7,074 nt of DNA from DATLCI01 sp046714215. GTDB lineage: Bacteria > Acidobacteriota > Terriglobia > Terriglobales > Acidobacteriaceae. Position 1 is the first letter of the stretch; the number at the start of each line of letters is the position of its first letter. The stretch spans positions 1 to 7,074 of the forward strand of contig JBKKBM010000017.1 in the NCBI GenBank assembly GCA_046714215.1, given 5' to 3'. This document shows, one piece after another, positions 6,085-7,074 of the stretch. The position numbers and the translations under genes are program-made. The notes under the pieces are model-generated. The model had not been told where the DNA came from. It ran no database searches and saw only the letters and a list, made by a program, of their open reading frames with translations.

Positions 6085-7074
6085 TTATTTGGCCTCACGA
6101 AGAAGAACTTCGTCGGCGCGGTTAGAGGCGGCCGACGGGAAAGCAACGGTGTTGGCCAGGGGACGAGGCTCAGGCCAGAAAAACATGGCGAAGATGGTGA
6201 GCAGGCTGGCGAGGATGGGGAAAAGTCCCCAGGCGTAGCGCTGGAAGGCCGAAGGCGCACCTTGCCGCGCGATGGGACGGGCGTAAGCGATGTCTTCTTT
6301 GCTCCACAGCGTGACGTTGCCATTGTCATAGCTCTCGACCTTACGCCAACCGGCGAAAGCGATGAGCGGCTCGTAATAGCGGTCACGGATGAAGACATAT
6401 TTGAGTCCGTACTGGTTGGCGTGTTTCAGCATGGCGCGCAGAGATTCCATGCCGGCAGTGCCGTAATACTTAGCGTTGTCGAGGCGGGCCGCGCCGTACT
6501 CAGTGAGTTCCGGCAGCAGGCGAGCGGAGTTGTAGTCGCCGTCGACGCTGCTGGCGTTGGAGCGGATACCGACATCAGAAAACTTCACGCCGAAGCCCAA
6601 CAGCAGATAGCGATATTTGTTGTGATCGTCACGATTGAGGAAGTTGACGACGGGATCGGAGTCGAAGGGGGCCGAGGTGATGGGGTGGAAGGTCATCCAG
6701 GAGACGGCGGTGGCAAAGGTGAAGACGGCGCCGATCCAGAGCGCGACCACGGCCTTCATCTCAAAGCGTTGAATGAGACGCGCGGCCATCAGGCCGGCGA
6801 AGGGCAGGGCCATCAGCGTAGCCCAGAAAGTGAAGCGTTCAAAGGTCAGGACTTCGTAGGCGCGACCGAGCAGGATGCGTCCGACGGGCGTAGTGCCGCC
6901 CAAGCCCAGCAGCATCGTGAGATACCAGCCGAAGAAGAGCGGACGCAGACGGCGTTCACTGATGCCCTTGATAAAAATGTAAGGCAGCACCAGTACTAGT
7001 GCGCCCATGGGCACCAGCCAATAGTTCAAGCCGATCAAGGTGTTAAGCAAATAGTTGTCGCGGCTGTTGTGCGG
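6085..7074 (-). CDS. Polytopic membrane protein, C-terminal part (GT-C/YfhO-like guess); 5' end beyond the window
   Basis: The frame is open through the right edge. Residues PHNSRDNYLLNTLIG run into the window, so the TTG at 7050 is not the real start; at least 329 residues are visible. Hydrophobic segments (counted from that TTG) lie at about 8-27, 36-54, 72-90 and 98-118, then a hydrophilic domain at 120-270 and a last membrane segment at 274-292, with a polar tail. The stretch LLGLGGTTPVGRILLG followed by FERFTFWATLMALPFAGL resembles the late membrane helices of large GT-C-type or YfhO/PTPS-related membrane proteins, which often transfer sugars from lipid carriers. The soluble part contains YGLKYVFIRDRYYEPLIAF and GNVTLWSK, a beta/alpha arrangement as in the periplasmic domain of such proteins. 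The catalytic end of that family would lie outside the window, so activity cannot be judged. It is the most upstream visible gene of the operon. Confidence 0.85.
   Translation of the reverse strand, partial: PHNSRDNYLLNTLIGLNYWLVPMGALVLVLPYIFIKGISERRLRPLFFGWYLTMLLGLGGTTPVGRILLGRAYEVLTFERFTFWATLMALPFAGLMAARLIQRFEMKAVVALWIGAVFTFATAVSWMTFHPITSAPFDSDPVVNFLNRDDHNKYRYLLLGFGVKFSDVGIRSNASSVDGDYNSARLLPELTEYGAARLDNAKYYGTAGMESLRAMLKHANQYGLKYVFIRDRYYEPLIAFAGWRKVESYDNGNVTLWSKEDIAYARPIARQGAPSAFQRYAWGLFPILASLLTIFAMFFWPEPRPLANTVAFPSAASNRADEVLLREAK
6093..6113 (-). promoter_or_regulatory. Stem-loop next to the ribosome binding site at the first operon junction
   Basis: On the transcript, ACGAAG and CTTCGT form a 6-bp stem around TTCTT (6097-6113), followed at once by GAGG (6093-6096), the Shine-Dalgarno sequence of the next gene. 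Ribosomes finishing the upstream gene would melt the stem, which fits translational coupling. The stem is short and may be chance. Confidence 0.3.

Noticed and set aside
6262..6999. Plus-strand open frame of 245 codons opposite the membrane protein
   Set aside because: It is antisense to a frame with clear membrane segments and operon linkage; its product is Gly/Asp/Val/Gln-rich without recognisable motifs and has no supporting ribosome site.

Overview
The window looks like chromosomal DNA of a moderately GC-rich soil-type bacterium. Acidobacteriota (Terriglobia/Koribacter-like) is the best guess. It rests on the gene order yqhQ-prfA-prmC, the codon use, and short palindromes with a GGCT(A/G)AAGCC core scattered between genes. 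This placement is inference; no ribosomal RNA or other decisive marker is present.

Left part (1-1250): the first 73 bases are the N-terminal end of a gene read leftwards, of unknown function. Diverging from it is a DUF1385 membrane protein of the YqhQ family (best start 224), which ends at 1222 in a hairpin plus T-rich tract that overlaps its stop codon. Middle part (1251-3393): a 209-base gap full of palindromic repeats is followed by prfA (release factor 1) and, 12 bases on, prmC (the methyltransferase that modifies the GGQ glutamine of release factors). These two form a functional pair in translation termination. The last residues and stop codon of prmC lie inside one of the dispersed palindromes.

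The gap at 3394-3561 separates converging transcription units and holds three more palindromes, one with perfect 10-base arms. Right part (3562-7074): four minus-strand genes, transcribed right to left, are packed so tightly that they must be one operon. They are the C-terminal part of a polytopic membrane protein (5' end outside the window), a membrane-anchored protein with an NTF2-like domain and two FxLYD-like beta domains, a secreted Ig-like protein, and a small membrane-anchored or secreted NTF2-like protein. Stop and start codons abut exactly (TAA then ATG) at the first junction and overlap (TAATG) at the last. All four products are membrane or exported proteins, so this is a cell-envelope system of unknown function and the most interesting part of the window.

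I see no tRNA, rRNA, CRISPR array, insertion sequence or phage gene.
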